Source: Paractinoplanes abujensis (GTDB lineage: Bacteria; Actinomycetota; Actinomycetes; Mycobacteriales; Micromonosporaceae). Taken from it: a DNA stretch of 64,000 nt. The stretch is taken from NCBI RefSeq assembly GCF_014204895.1, contig NZ_JACHMF010000001.1, positions 6,882,001-6,946,000 of the forward strand, given 5' to 3'. Of the stretch, positions 25,667 to 34,793 are shown in pieces (position 1 is the stretch's first letter; each line of letters opens with the position of its first letter). Under the pieces are notes generated by a model. That model worked only from the letters and a program-made list of their open reading frames with translations. It made no database searches and was not told where the DNA came from. A program made the translations under genes and the position numbers.

Positions 25667-26860
25667 TCAGGCTCGAGGAAGCCGAACCTCGGCCGTGGTG
25701 CCGCCGCCCTCGCGGGGGCGCAGCGACACCCAGCCGTGCTGCCGTTCGACCAGCCGCCGTACGAGGTAAAGCCCCAGCCCGGCCCCGGGGTTGTGCCGCC
25801 GGTCGCCGCCCTCGGCCTGCCAGTAGCGCTCGAAGGCCCGCTCGACGTGTTCGGGGCGGATGCCCGCGCCCCGGTCGGAGAGGCGGAACCGCAGCGTCTC
25901 GGCGTCGGCCCCCGCGCACAGCTCGACGATCGACCCCGCCGGCGAGTGCTTGTCGGCGTTGGTGGCCAGCTCGGTCAGGATCGTCGCGATCGAATCCCTC
26001 TCCCCGTACGCCTTGGGCAGCTCGCCGGGCAGGTTGTCGAGCACGATCCGGCGGCGCAGGTCGGCCGGCAGTTCCTCGACCGCGGTGCGCAGCGCCTCGG
26101 CCAGGTCGAACGGGCCGGCCGGGGCGGCACCGACGTCACCGTCCGCGCTGGCTGCCGAGAGCAGCCGATCGACCAGCCGGGCCAGCTCGCCGGCGCGGGT
26201 GTTGATGATCCGCACCGCCTCGTGCCGGCCGACGTCGCCGAGCGTGTCCCAGTGGTTCGACAGCGTGTCGGCGTACCCCTTGATCACCGTGACCGGGGTG
26301 CGCAGCTCGTGGCTGGTGACCGCCACCCACAGATCGCGATTCTCCTGCCGGCGGGCCTGGTCGCCGCTGTGCACGGGCAGGCCGTCGCGGGCCGCGTAGA
26401 GGCGGCCGACGTAACCCGCGAGCAGCTCTAGGACGGCGTGGTGCTCGGGGCCGGGTTCGTCGTCGCCCTCGCCGAAGTAGACGTGCAGCGAGCCCACGAT
26501 GGTGTCGCCGACCTCGCAGCGCGCGCCGAGCATGCGCTGCACGTCGCCGCCCTCGACCTGCTTGGCGAACTCGTCGTTGAGCGAGTCGAGCGGGATGAGC
26601 AGCGTGCGGCCGCCGCTGAGGCGGGTGTCGGCGCGGTCGACCCGGCGCCCGATCGCGGGCGTGCAGGCGCCGGTGGCGGCGACGATGCGGCCGTGGTCGG
26701 ACGCGTACTCGGCGAAGCCGGCGCCGCGCCCGCCCAGCGTCTCCTGGGCCAGCCGGACGATCTGCTGCAGCACGGGGAGGCCCGTCTCACCGGCGTTGAT
26801 CCGGTCGAGGACCGCGATCTGCCCGCGGGTCAGCGCGAGGTAGTCGGGACGCTCCGGCAT
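25667..26860 (-). CDS. Sensor histidine kinase with N-terminal GAF-like domain
   Basis: A 397-residue soluble kinase. Residues about 25-155 look like a GAF domain. The HisKA dimerisation helix holds the phospho-acceptor in SHELRTPVTVIKGYADTL (His184). The HATPase domain has the N box (LTELATNADKHSP), the G1 box (DRGAGIRPEHVERAFERYWQ) and the G2 box (GAGLGLYLVRRLVE). No transmembrane segment and no adjacent response regulator are present, so it is an orphan cytoplasmic kinase; its signal and partner are unknown. Confidence 0.92.
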   Translation of the reverse strand: MPERPDYLALTRGQIAVLDRINAGETGLPVLQQIVRLAQETLGGRGAGFAEYASDHGRIVAATGACTPAIGRRVDRADTRLSGGRTLLIPLDSLNDEFAKQVEGGDVQRMLGARCEVGDTIVGSLHVYFGEGDDEPGPEHHAVLELLAGYVGRLYAARDGLPVHSGDQARRQENRDLWVAVTSHELRTPVTVIKGYADTLSNHWDTLGDVGRHEAVRIINTRAGELARLVDRLLSAASADGDVGAAPAGPFDLAEALRTAVEELPADLRRRIVLDNLPGELPKAYGERDSIATILTELATNADKHSPAGSIVELCAGADAETLRFRLSDRGAGIRPEHVERAFERYWQAEGGDRRHNPGAGLGLYLVRRLVERQHGWVSLRPREGGGTTAEVRLPRA

Positions 26861-26906
26861 GACTGCGAGTCTGCCTCGCTTCCCTCGTCGGGGATAGTGA
26901 CCCACA

Positions 26907-27698
26907 TCACAAGGTGGCGAGGCTGTCGAGCACGAACTTGGGACGATCGGTGATGACCCCGTCCACCCGGTGCTCCAGCACCATGTCGAGATCGGCCTGA
27001 TCGTTGACGGTCCAGACGTACGTCTGGTGCCCCGCGGCCCGGATGGCCGGGATCAGCCCCGGACGGGACCTGACCAGCGCCGCCCCCGGCCCCGCGATCC
27101 GCGCGCCGAAGGGCAGGCGGCCCCGGCCGATCCCGGGCGGCAGGATCTCCAGCAGATAGACCGTCGGCAGACCCGGCGCCTGGGCCCGCACCCGCCGCAG
27201 GGCCAGGGCGGCGAACGACATCACGGTCACCTGCACGGGATCGTCCGGTTTCGGCTCGTCCAGGCCGTAGCGGCGCAGGAGCTTGACCAGCCGGCGTTCG
27301 ACCTCGGCTCCGTACCGTGACGGATGTTTGGTCTCGATGAGCAACCGCACCGGCCGGCCGCTGTCACGCACCGCGGCCAGCAGCCGGTCCAGTGTCAGCA
27401 GGCGGGAGAACTCGGGCAGCGGCTCCTCGTCGACCGGATAGCCCGGATGCCAGGAGCCGAAGTCCAGCGAGTCGAGCTCGGCCAGCGTCTTGGCACTCAC
27501 CCGGCCCCGGCCGTTGCTGGTGCGGCCGAGCCGGCCGTCGTGTACGCAGACGAGGTGGCCGTCGCGGGTGAGCCGGACGTCGCACTCCAGCCCGTCCACG
27601 CCCTCGTCGAGGGCGCGCATGTAGGCCGCGAGCGTGTGCTCCGGCAGGGCGTCGGCGCCTCCGCGGTGCGCGAAGACGAGCGGGCGGTAGTCGCTCAC
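26907..27698 (-). CDS. Glycerophosphodiester phosphodiesterase
   Basis: A 263-residue GDPD-family TIM barrel. Catalytic and metal ligands are visible in FAHRGGADALPEHTLAAY (His, Arg, Glu), GLECDVRLTRDGHLVCVHDGRLGRTSNGRG (Glu, Asp, His) and LLIETKHPSRYG (Glu, Lys). It hydrolyses glycerophosphodiesters to glycerol 3-phosphate and an alcohol. No signal peptide is seen, so it is probably cytoplasmic. The GTG start overlaps the stop of the rhodanese gene by four bases (GTGA), showing translational coupling. Confidence 0.93.
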   Translation of the reverse strand: MSDYRPLVFAHRGGADALPEHTLAAYMRALDEGVDGLECDVRLTRDGHLVCVHDGRLGRTSNGRGRVSAKTLAELDSLDFGSWHPGYPVDEEPLPEFSRLLTLDRLLAAVRDSGRPVRLLIETKHPSRYGAEVERRLVKLLRRYGLDEPKPDDPVQVTVMSFAALALRRVRAQAPGLPTVYLLEILPPGIGRGRLPFGARIAGPGAALVRSRPGLIPAIRAAGHQTYVWTVNDQADLDMVLEHRVDGVITDRPKFVLDSLATL

Positions 27699-28030
27699 AG
27701 AACTTGTGCTTGCTGCCCGTTCTCGCTGACGACCTCGCGGCCGGCGAACGCCCAGGACTGCATGCCGCCGTCCAGGTTGCGCACGTTGTCCCAGCCGTTG
27801 CCCATCAGATAGGAGACGACCTGGCCGGAGCGGCCGCCGGAACGACAGACGACCACCACCTCCCGATCGGTCGGGACCTCGGCCATGCGGGCCGGGATCT
27901 CCATCATCGGCAGGTGGTGGGCGCCGGGGGCGTGCCCCGCCGTCCACTCGTCGGGCTCTCGCACGTCGAGCAGGTAGGCGTCGTCGCCGACCTCGGCGGG
28001 GGTCACGCTTGGTACTTGTGGTCCGAACAC
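27695..28030 (-). CDS. Single-domain rhodanese-like protein
   Basis: A 111-residue rhodanese domain. The active-site loop VVCRSGGRSGQ holds Cys62 and matches the CxxGxR pattern. The approach DAYLLDVREPDEWTAGHAPGAHHLPM is typical. Such proteins pass sulfane sulfur to acceptors. It is cotranscribed with the downstream glycerophosphodiesterase (4-base overlap), an association with no obvious metabolic logic. Confidence 0.92.
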   Translation of the reverse strand: MFGPQVPSVTPAEVGDDAYLLDVREPDEWTAGHAPGAHHLPMMEIPARMAEVPTDREVVVVCRSGGRSGQVVSYLMGNGWDNVRNLDGGMQSWAFAGREVVSENGQQAQVL

Positions 28031-28049
28031 GACCCCAAGCGTACGGGGG

Positions 28050-29273
28050 TCAGTTGCTCCCCGCGGCGCCTGACCCCTTCTTGAGGTTGGCCGCCATCCA
28101 CGTGTCCATCTCGTCGGCCGCGACCGCCTTGAAGAGGGCCAGCGCCTTCTCCTTGTCGGAGACCACCACGGACTGGCCGTCGATCGTGTCGCTGCCCTTG
28201 TTGGGGCTGGTGATGAACGTCAAATTGTTGCCGCGGATGCTGCGCATCTCGGTCGCCATGTCGGTCAGCGAGAAGTCGTTGTCGACCGTGACCGCCGCGG
28301 TGACCGCCTTGAGGAAGGAGTTGAGCTTGGCCGGGTTGCTGATCGTGCCGCTGCTCGCCGCCTTGTCCATGACCGCCTTGAGGAAGTCCTGCTGGTGCTG
28401 CATGCGGGCGAAGTCGCCGCGGGCGAACTGCTTGCGCTGACGCACCCAGTCGAGGGCCTGCTCGCCGTTCATGTGCATGGTGCCCTTCTTGAACACCCGG
28501 TACGGCTTGTGGATCGAGGTGACGGTCTGCTCGACCTTGAGGTCGACCCCGCCCAGCGCGTCGGTGACCTCCTTGAAGCCGCCGAAGTCGATCGCCATGA
28601 CGTGGTCGATCTTCACGTCGGTCAGGCACTCGACCGTGTGCACGGCGCGGGGCAGGCCACCGAAGGCGAAGGCCGCATTGATCTTGGCCCGGCTGCCGTC
28701 GCCGCACTCGGCGTCGTTGCTCTTGGGGATGACCACCCACAGGTCGCGCGGGATCGAGATGAGCTGCGCGGATTTGTGGTCCTCGGGGATGTGCATGAGG
28801 ATCAGCGTGTCCGCGCGCCACTTGCCGGCGCCGTCGTCCTTCGAGTCGGGGTCGCGGGAGTCGCTGCCCACGAGCAGCATGTTCTGTGCGCCCTCGATGG
28901 CCTTGGCCGGGCGGTCGGTGGTGAGGCCGGTGAAGGCGTCAGTGCGCTTGAGGTCCTTGTCGAGGCCCGAGGCGTACCCGTAGAGCGAGATGCCCGCGAT
29001 GACGGCGATGATCAGGACGACCAGGCCGGCCAACAGGGCGATCCGCCCCCACTTGGGCTTGGGCCGGCGGCCCCGGTACGAGGTGCCACGACCGGGGTCA
29101 CTCGGAGGAGGGGTGCCGCCTCCGCCGCCAGCGCCACGGGGCGGCCAGTTGTCGCGCTGCGGCGACGCGTTGCCACGGTATGCACCCGCAGGGCGGGCGG
29201 AGGCCCGGCCCGACGACGGGACAGAGGCTCGACCGGAACCGGAACTCCCGTAAGGGGACGTAGGCGCTGACAT
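28050..29273 (-). CDS. LCP (LytR-CpsA-Psr) family cell-wall ligase
   Basis: A 407-residue membrane protein. A long Ser/Gly/Pro/Arg-rich cytoplasmic N-terminus (about 75 residues) precedes one transmembrane helix (IALLAGLVVLIIAVIAGISL) and an extracellular LCP domain. Family blocks are MLLVGSDSRD, DTLILMHIPEDHKSAQLISIPRDLWV, INAAFAFGG and VDHV-like D-x-V segments such as IDHVMAIDFGGF. LCP enzymes attach undecaprenyl-phosphate-linked polymers (teichoic acids, arabinogalactan or capsule) to peptidoglycan. The polymer is unknown here. Confidence 0.93.
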   Translation of the reverse strand: MSAPTSPYGSSGSGRASVPSSGRASARPAGAYRGNASPQRDNWPPRGAGGGGGTPPPSDPGRGTSYRGRRPKPKWGRIALLAGLVVLIIAVIAGISLYGYASGLDKDLKRTDAFTGLTTDRPAKAIEGAQNMLLVGSDSRDPDSKDDGAGKWRADTLILMHIPEDHKSAQLISIPRDLWVVIPKSNDAECGDGSRAKINAAFAFGGLPRAVHTVECLTDVKIDHVMAIDFGGFKEVTDALGGVDLKVEQTVTSIHKPYRVFKKGTMHMNGEQALDWVRQRKQFARGDFARMQHQQDFLKAVMDKAASSGTISNPAKLNSFLKAVTAAVTVDNDFSLTDMATEMRSIRGNNLTFITSPNKGSDTIDGQSVVVSDKEKALALFKAVAADEMDTWMAANLKKGSGAAGSN

Positions 29274-29357
29274 GAAACCAGATTACGTACCCCGTGCCCG
29301 AACGCCCTGCCATCGAACCGACACGGCACGAAGTCGGGAGAAGGCCCAGCAGCAGAA

Positions 29358-29387
29358 ATGCGGGGCCGGCTGTCGCCGGCCCCGCAT
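29358..29387 (-). terminator. Intrinsic-type terminator hairpin after the actP-like gene
   Basis: A perfect 13-base-pair stem (29358-29370 with 29375-29387) with a TGTC loop lies 18 bases after the symporter stop. On the minus strand it is followed by TTTCTG. It separates the symporter operon from the LCP gene. Confidence 0.85.
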
Positions 29388-29404
29388 ACCGAATTAATCC
29401 AGAC

Positions 29405-31078
29405 TTAGTGTGCGCCGTGGCCGGTCAGCGACCGGACCTCGAGCTCGGCGTACTTCGCGCTGTCGTCCTCCTTCGAGATCACCGTGCCGATCCAGCCGCA
29501 CAGGAAGCCGATCGGGATCGAGATGATGCCCGGGTTGGAGAGCGGGAAGAAGTGCCAGTCGCTGTCCGGGAACATGGCGGTCGCCGAGCCGGACACGACA
29601 GGCGAGAAGAACACCAGGACCACGGCCGCGATCAGACCGCCGTAGATCGACCACAGCGCGCCCGAGGTGTTGAACCGCTTCCAGAACAGGCTGTAGAGGA
29701 TCGCCGGCAGGTTGGCCGAGGCGGCCACCGCGAACGCGAGCGCGACCAGGAAGGCCACGTTCAGGCTCTGCGCGAAGATCGACAGCGCGATCGCGACCGC
29801 GCCGATGACCAGGGCCGAGATGCGGGCGACCCGCACCTCGTCGCGCTCCGACGCCTGACCACGACGCATGACGTTGGCGTAGAAGTCGTGCGCCACGCTC
29901 GACGAGGAGGCCAGGGTCAGACCGGCCACCACGGCGAGGATCGTGGCGAACGCGACCGCCGCGATGATCGCCAGCAGCACCGCGCCGCCCGTCTCGCCGC
30001 CGAGGTAGTCGACGCCCAGCACCTGGGCCAGCTGCGGGGCGGCCGTGTTGCCCGCCTTGTCCTGCGCGGTGATGTTCGCGCCGCCCACCAGGGCCGCCGC
30101 GCCGAAGCCGAGGGCCAGGGTGAACAGGTAGAACGTGCCGATGATGCCGATTGCCCAGAGCACGCTCTTACGGGCGATCTTGCTGGTCGGCACCGTGTAG
30201 AACCGGGTCAGGATGTGCGGCAGACCGGCCGTGCCCAGCACCAGCGCGATGCCCAGCGAGAGCAGGTCCATCTTGCTGTAGAAGGTGGCCGACGCGCTGG
30301 CCGACTCCACGCCGTAGCGCAGACCCGGCTCGAGGAAGGCGTCCCCCTTGCCCGACTGCGCGGCGGCGTCACCGAGCAGCTGCGACAGGTTGAACTTGTA
30401 GTGCGCGAGCACCAGCAGCGTCATCACCAGGGCGCCGGTCATCAGCATGAACGCCTTGACGATCTGGACGTACGTGGTGCCCTTCATGCCGCCCACGATC
30501 ACGTAGACGATCATCAGGGCCCCGACCAGGATGATCGTGGCGACCTTGGCCGTGCCCGCGTCCATGCCCAGGAAGGTGGTGTCGGCCTTGATGCCCAGCA
30601 GCAGCGACACCAGGGCGCCCGCGCCGACCATCTGCGCGATCAGGTAGAAGATCGACACGACGATGGTGGACGCGCTGGCCGCCGTACGGACCGGGCGTTG
30701 CCGCATCCGGAAGGCGAGCACGTCGGCCATCGTGTAGCGGCCCGAGTTGCGCAGGTATTCGGCGACCAGCAGCAGCGCGACGAGCCAGGCGACGAGGAAC
30801 CCGATGGAGTAGAGGAAGCCGTCGTAGCCGTACAGCGCGATCAGGCCGGCGATGCCGAGGAAGGATGCCGCCGACATGTAGTCGCCGCCGATGGCCATGC
30901 CGTTCTGGAAACCGGAGAACTGGCGGCCGCCGGCGTAGAAGTCGGTGGCCGTCTTGGTCTGGCGGCTGGCCCAGATCGTGATGGCCAGCGTGATGGCCAC
31001 GAAGACCAGGAACAGCGTGATGGTGAGACCGCGGGAGGTGGAGGTGGAGACCTCGGCGGCCAGGAAATGAGGCTCCAT
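29405..31078 (-). CDS. actP: Cation/acetate symporter (SSS family, ActP-like)
   Basis: A 557-residue polytopic protein of the sodium:solute symporter family with about 13-14 membrane segments. Diagnostic blocks include ATDFYAGGRQFSGFQNGMAIGGDYMSAASFLG and GLPHILTRFYTVPTSKIARKSV, both typical of ActP monocarboxylate permeases. It is expected to import acetate or related short-chain acids with Na+. Its ATG overlaps the stop of the upstream DUF485 gene (TGATG at 31080-31076), the classical yjcH-actP arrangement. A hairpin follows the stop. Confidence 0.93.
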   Translation of the reverse strand: MEPHFLAAEVSTSTSRGLTITLFLVFVAITLAITIWASRQTKTATDFYAGGRQFSGFQNGMAIGGDYMSAASFLGIAGLIALYGYDGFLYSIGFLVAWLVALLLVAEYLRNSGRYTMADVLAFRMRQRPVRTAASASTIVVSIFYLIAQMVGAGALVSLLLGIKADTTFLGMDAGTAKVATIILVGALMIVYVIVGGMKGTTYVQIVKAFMLMTGALVMTLLVLAHYKFNLSQLLGDAAAQSGKGDAFLEPGLRYGVESASASATFYSKMDLLSLGIALVLGTAGLPHILTRFYTVPTSKIARKSVLWAIGIIGTFYLFTLALGFGAAALVGGANITAQDKAGNTAAPQLAQVLGVDYLGGETGGAVLLAIIAAVAFATILAVVAGLTLASSSSVAHDFYANVMRRGQASERDEVRVARISALVIGAVAIALSIFAQSLNVAFLVALAFAVAASANLPAILYSLFWKRFNTSGALWSIYGGLIAAVVLVFFSPVVSGSATAMFPDSDWHFFPLSNPGIISIPIGFLCGWIGTVISKEDDSAKYAELEVRSLTGHGAH

Positions 31079-31455
31079 CAGTCCTCGCTCTTCTGGTCAG
31101 CGGGAGCGGCGGGCGCCGCGGTGCCGTCGCCCGTAGTGAGCTCGGCGTGGATCTTGTCGGCCAGCGGGTCGATCTTGCGGGCCGCGTAGCGCGAGTAGTG
31201 CCAGGCGATCAGGAACGTCGTCACGAACTGGAGCAGGCCGAAGATCAGCGCGACGTTGATGTTGCCGACGATCTTGGCGCCCATGAAACCGCGCGCGTAC
31301 GCGGAGAGCAGGACATAGAGGGCGTACCAGAGGAAGAACGCGACCGTCATCGGGAAGACGAAGCTGCGCACGGCCTTGCGCAGCCGGCCGAATTCCTCGG
31401 AATCTTGGACGGCCCGGTACCTCTCGGTGGAGGACGAGGGCACTTCGGTAGTCAC
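31078..31455 (-). CDS. DUF485 small membrane partner of ActP
   Basis: A 125-residue protein with two hydrophobic segments (VFPMTVAFFLWYALYVLLSAY and VALIFGLLQFVTTFLIAWHY) and the DUF485 signature FEFGRLRKAVRSF-like segment followed by YSRYAARKIDPLADKI. It corresponds to E. coli YjcH, encoded just upstream of actP and translationally coupled to it. The start is a GTG. The role of DUF485 proteins in transport is not established; an auxiliary subunit is the usual suggestion. Confidence 0.88.
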   Translation of the reverse strand: MTTEVPSSSTERYRAVQDSEEFGRLRKAVRSFVFPMTVAFFLWYALYVLLSAYARGFMGAKIVGNINVALIFGLLQFVTTFLIAWHYSRYAARKIDPLADKIHAELTTGDGTAAPAAPADQKSED

Positions 31456-31465
31456 CGGGGTTCAC

Positions 31466-31479
31466 CACCTTCGAAGGTG
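31466..31479. promoter_or_regulatory. Perfect 14-base palindrome upstream of the symporter operon
   Basis: CACCTTCGAAGGTG reads identically on both strands and lies about 10 bases upstream of the DUF485 start codon, overlapping its purine-rich ribosome-binding region. It could be an operator for the acetate-transport operon. Confidence 0.4.
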
Positions 31480-31583
31480 AGGGCGGAACTTTCCGGCAAC
31501 CTATGAAGAACTCCGGCCGCCCGAGAGCGACCGGTCGGCCCTTGCGCCGAGTGGCGGTCTGACTGCGGTGAGCGGGGCGGCGG

Positions 31584-32099
31584 TCAACCGCCCAGCGTGC
31601 GATATCGACCGCGATAGTGGATCAGCGGCTCGGGCGACGGCCCGGCCTCGACCGTCTCGATCACCGCCTCCACGAGCAACGCCCAGCCCACGGCCCGCGA
31701 GGACTCGAGCCGGCAGCCCGCCCAGGTCCGCGTGCCCGCGGGCACCGGACCGAAGTCGGTGTCGATCCAATCGGCCCCGGCGAACAGGCCACCCGGCGCG
31801 GGCATCAGCCCGGCGAACCGGTCGGCCAGCTGCCGGTCGGCCGGGGTCAGCGCGACCACGGCGAACCGGCGGCTCTGCTCGGCCGCGTCCCAGAAATCGC
31901 TCTCGTCGTCGATCAGGCCCAGCACCCGGCCCGGGTCACCATCGGCGACCAGCGTCGACGACACGGTCAGCCCGGCCGGCCCGGCGGCGGTCCAGAGGGT
32001 GACGGGGGCGGCCAGCCGCCCGCGCAACCGCCGCACCGCGGATTTCTCCTCGTCGGGAGTGGCGAAGGGATCGGTGGAATGAATCGTCACGGGCACCAT
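31584..32099 (-). CDS. Flavin reductase family protein
   Basis: A 171-residue protein with the flavin-reductase split-barrel pattern: LRGRLAAPVTLWTAAGPAGLTVSSTLVADGDPGRVLGLIDDESDFWD, then RFAVVALTPADRQLADRFAGLMPAPGGLF and a C-terminal YRGRYRTLGG. It is expected to bind FMN, but the usual catalytic details are degenerate and the partner oxygenase is unknown. The ATG at 32099 is chosen; a GTG two codons upstream is possible and neither has a clear ribosome binding site. Confidence 0.75.
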   Translation of the reverse strand: MVPVTIHSTDPFATPDEEKSAVRRLRGRLAAPVTLWTAAGPAGLTVSSTLVADGDPGRVLGLIDDESDFWDAAEQSRRFAVVALTPADRQLADRFAGLMPAPGGLFAGADWIDTDFGPVPAGTRTWAGCRLESSRAVGWALLVEAVIETVEAGPSPEPLIHYRGRYRTLGG

Positions 32100-32180
32100 T
32101 CTCACTTTGGTTACAGAAGGTGCACATAGCTATCCCTCTTGATTGATCAACAATTATCTTCTGTGCGAAGGAGGTCGCCC

Positions 32181-32411
32181 GTGCATCAGCAAGTGCAGCT
32201 GGACCCCGGCGTGGTGCTGCACATCGGCGGCGAGGCCAGCGTGCAGTTCGACGGCGAGCGTGCGCTGACCTTCCGGCTGATCCGCGTCGACCAGCGCAGC
32301 ACGTACGACGGGTGGTTGTGGCTCGAGGGCTACGTGCTCGGTCCGACGGGCGTCGCGCTGCAACGACGTCGCATCTTCGTCAAGAAGGACGGCCTGGTCA
32401 AGAAGAGATGA
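32181..32411 (+). CDS. Small conserved-looking protein of unknown function (76 aa)
   Basis: A 76-residue protein starting at a GTG behind a near-perfect Shine-Dalgarno (AAGGAGGT, five to six bases upstream), which fixes the start. The sequence is beta-rich (VQLDPGVVLHIGGEASVQFDGERALTFRLIRVDQRSTYDGWLWLEGYVL) with a basic C-terminus (IFVKKDGLVKKR). It has no recognised domain. Its end overlaps the convergent ABC permease gene by 14 bases. Confidence 0.7.
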   Translation: MHQQVQLDPGVVLHIGGEASVQFDGERALTFRLIRVDQRSTYDGWLWLEGYVLGPTGVALQRRRIFVKKDGLVKKR

Positions 32412-33975
32412 CGGCGGCCAGCACCTCGGGTGACCGCCGGTCGAGCCACTCGCCGGCCACTCCGGACCCGATGAGGTACGCCGCGGCGCCGAACGCCGCG
32501 CCCGCCGGCAGGCCGATCCACAACCACACGTCGCCCAGGACGTAGGACAGGATCTGCAGCGGCACGGTCACGACCAGCGTGCCGATCATGACGCCGAACG
32601 TGAGCAGGCCCTTGGCCATCCCGCCCCCCGACGAGACGGCGAACGGGCTGGTCGACTCGGGCAGCGCGTAGGCGGCTCGCACCGACATCGGCAGCACCAG
32701 GCCGAGACCGGTGCCGTACGTGGCGATCAGCAGCCCGAGGTCGCCCGCGATCCGCTCCGGCCGTCCCGACACCACGCCCACGACCAGGGCGACCAGCAGC
32801 AACAGGGGCAGCACGAAGAGGGCGTGGGCCGTCGCCCGGGAGTGGATCTCGACCCGCCCCGGCACTCCCGCGGTGATGTTGGCCGCGTACGCGCTGCCCT
32901 CGTACCCGAACTGGTTGGCCAGCGCGATCGCCGCGATCGCCCCCACGAAGGCCGACACCGGCCCGACGGACCCGCCGCTCAGCGAGAGCGAGAGCGGCAG
33001 GAACAGCCCGGCCACACAGAACGTGATCAGCGCGGCCCGGCGCCGGGTCTCGCGCCACCAGTAGCGGGTCTCGCGGGCCACCAGCGCACCGAAGCGGGTG
33101 CGCGGCAGGCGCCGGCCGAGCAGCAACCCGGTCGGTGAGGCGATGTCCTCGTCGCGACCGGCGCGGCCCCGGCTCTCGGTGCCGAGCATCGCGTTCTCCA
33201 GCGTCATGCTCCACCACCGCAGCAGCCCGGCGATCGTGGCGGCGATGATCAGGAACCGCAGCGGCACGGCCCACAGGCGGCCCTCCACCACGTCCATCCC
33301 CACCGCGTACGGTGCGCCCAGCGGGGTCCAGCCCAGCACGTCGGCGAGCACGGCGAACGCGTTCCAGTCGGCCCGTTCGGCCCCGGCCAGGAGCGCGAGC
33401 TGCAGCGGCCCGAGCAGCGCGGCCAGCACGGCGAACAGCACCACGGCCAGGTCACGCGACCGGCGCGAGCGCAGGGCGGTGGCGAACGCGCTGGTCACTG
33501 CGCGGCTCACGGCGACGCACAGGGCCAGGCCGCCGAGGATGCCGACCAGCTGGACGATCGCCGCCCCGGCCCCGCCCAGGCCGGCCGCGGTGTTCACCAT
33601 GCCGGCCGTGGCGGCCAGTGTGGACAGCGCGGGCAGGCCGGTCAGCGCGGCCGCGAACAGGCCCGTGATCAGGGTGCGGCGGCGCAGCGGGAACAGCGCG
33701 AACCGGGCCGGGTCGAGCGACTCGTCGACGCCGAAGAAGATGAGCGGGAGCAACAGCCAGCCCACGACCAGGGCCGCGCCGCCCAGCTGGAGCAGCAGAC
33801 CGGCGGCGCGCTCGTCACCCGCCACCCCGGGAATCGCGAAGATCGCATAACCCGCGATCGCGAAGAATCCGGACATGACGACACCGAGGACGAACAGCGC
33901 GATCCGGGCCGGGCGTCCGCGCATGCCGTTGAGCATGAGCCGCAGCTTGAGCCGGACGAACGTGCCGGTGCTCAC
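32398..33975 (-). CDS. ABC transporter permease
   Basis: A protein of about 525 residues with roughly 12 membrane segments grouped in two halves, flanking a soluble stretch with many arginines (ESRGRAGRDEDIASPTGLLLGRRLPRTRFGALVARETRYWW). This is the layout of ABC-2-like exporter permeases. The GTG at 33975 is preferred because it forms a four-base GTGA overlap with the ATPase stop; a GTG at 33981 is also in frame. The cargo is unknown. Confidence 0.85.
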   Translation of the reverse strand: MSTGTFVRLKLRLMLNGMRGRPARIALFVLGVVMSGFFAIAGYAIFAIPGVAGDERAAGLLLQLGGAALVVGWLLLPLIFFGVDESLDPARFALFPLRRRTLITGLFAAALTGLPALSTLAATAGMVNTAAGLGGAGAAIVQLVGILGGLALCVAVSRAVTSAFATALRSRRSRDLAVVLFAVLAALLGPLQLALLAGAERADWNAFAVLADVLGWTPLGAPYAVGMDVVEGRLWAVPLRFLIIAATIAGLLRWWSMTLENAMLGTESRGRAGRDEDIASPTGLLLGRRLPRTRFGALVARETRYWWRETRRRAALITFCVAGLFLPLSLSLSGGSVGPVSAFVGAIAAIALANQFGYEGSAYAANITAGVPGRVEIHSRATAHALFVLPLLLLVALVVGVVSGRPERIAGDLGLLIATYGTGLGLVLPMSVRAAYALPESTSPFAVSSGGGMAKGLLTFGVMIGTLVVTVPLQILSYVLGDVWLWIGLPAGAAFGAAAYLIGSGVAGEWLDRRSPEVLAAVISS

Positions 33976-34751
33976 AGCCACGCGAGCTCCGAGCCGGTGC
34001 TGACCCGGCCCCCGACGACCTGCACGAAGACCTCCTCCAACGACCGGTCGCCCCGGACCGCGCCGAGCGTGCCGTGCAGGCGCAGCACGCCGTCGGAGAG
34101 GATCGCCACGTGCGAGCAGAGCCGCTCGACGACCTCCATCACGTGACTGGAGAAGATCACCGTGCCGCCCCCGGCCACGTACCGCTGGAGGATCTCGCGG
34201 ATGCGGGCGGCCGAAACCGGATCGACGGCCTCGAACGGCTCGTCCAGCACGAGCAGGCGTGGCGCGTGCAGCAGCGCGCAGGCCAACCCGATCTTTTTGC
34301 GCATGCCGGCCGAGTAGTCGACGACCAGGGTGCGGTTGCCGGTGCCGAGCTCGAGCACGTCGAGCAGCTCACGGGCCCGCTGGTCGACGGTCGCGGCGTC
34401 CATGCCGCGCAGCAGGCCGTGATAGGCCAGCAGCTCCGGGCCGGTGAGCCGGTCGAAAAGGCGCAGGCCGTCGGGAAGCACCCCGAGGCGGGCCTTGGCC
34501 GCGGCCGGGTCGGCCCACACGTCCGATCCGAGCAGCACGGCCTGACCGGCATCGGGCCGCAGCAGGCCCACGGCCATCGACAGCGTGGTGGTCTTGCCCG
34601 CGCCGTTGGGCCCGAGCAACCCGTAGAAGGAACCCGCGGGCACCTCGAGAGTGACGTCGGAGACCGCCAGCTTGGTGTCGAACCGCTTGACCAGCCCGCG
34701 GAGCGACATCGCCGCGGGCTGATCCCCCGTACGTGGAACCGGCACCGTCAT
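33972..34751 (-). CDS. ABC transporter ATP-binding protein
   Basis: A 259-residue ATPase. Walker A is GPNGAGKTT, the signature is YSAGMRKK (a variant of LSGGQ), Walker B is LLVLDEPFEAVD and the switch region is VIFSSHVMEVVE. It pairs with the overlapping downstream permease to form an exporter of the CcmA/NatA kind. The altered signature (SAGM) is common in this subfamily. No substrate-binding protein is present, which fits export. Confidence 0.95.
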   Translation of the reverse strand: MTVPVPRTGDQPAAMSLRGLVKRFDTKLAVSDVTLEVPAGSFYGLLGPNGAGKTTTLSMAVGLLRPDAGQAVLLGSDVWADPAAAKARLGVLPDGLRLFDRLTGPELLAYHGLLRGMDAATVDQRARELLDVLELGTGNRTLVVDYSAGMRKKIGLACALLHAPRLLVLDEPFEAVDPVSAARIREILQRYVAGGGTVIFSSHVMEVVERLCSHVAILSDGVLRLHGTLGAVRGDRSLEEVFVQVVGGRVSTGSELAWL

Positions 34752-34793
34752 GGGTGCAACCTATCGGCTGCGCGCGGCCCTTGACCAGCGCAA

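Noticed and set aside
29294..31189. A 631-codon plus-strand open frame opposite the actP-like gene
   Set aside because: Low-complexity Arg/Gly/His-rich translation without motifs, while the other strand encodes an intact symporter.
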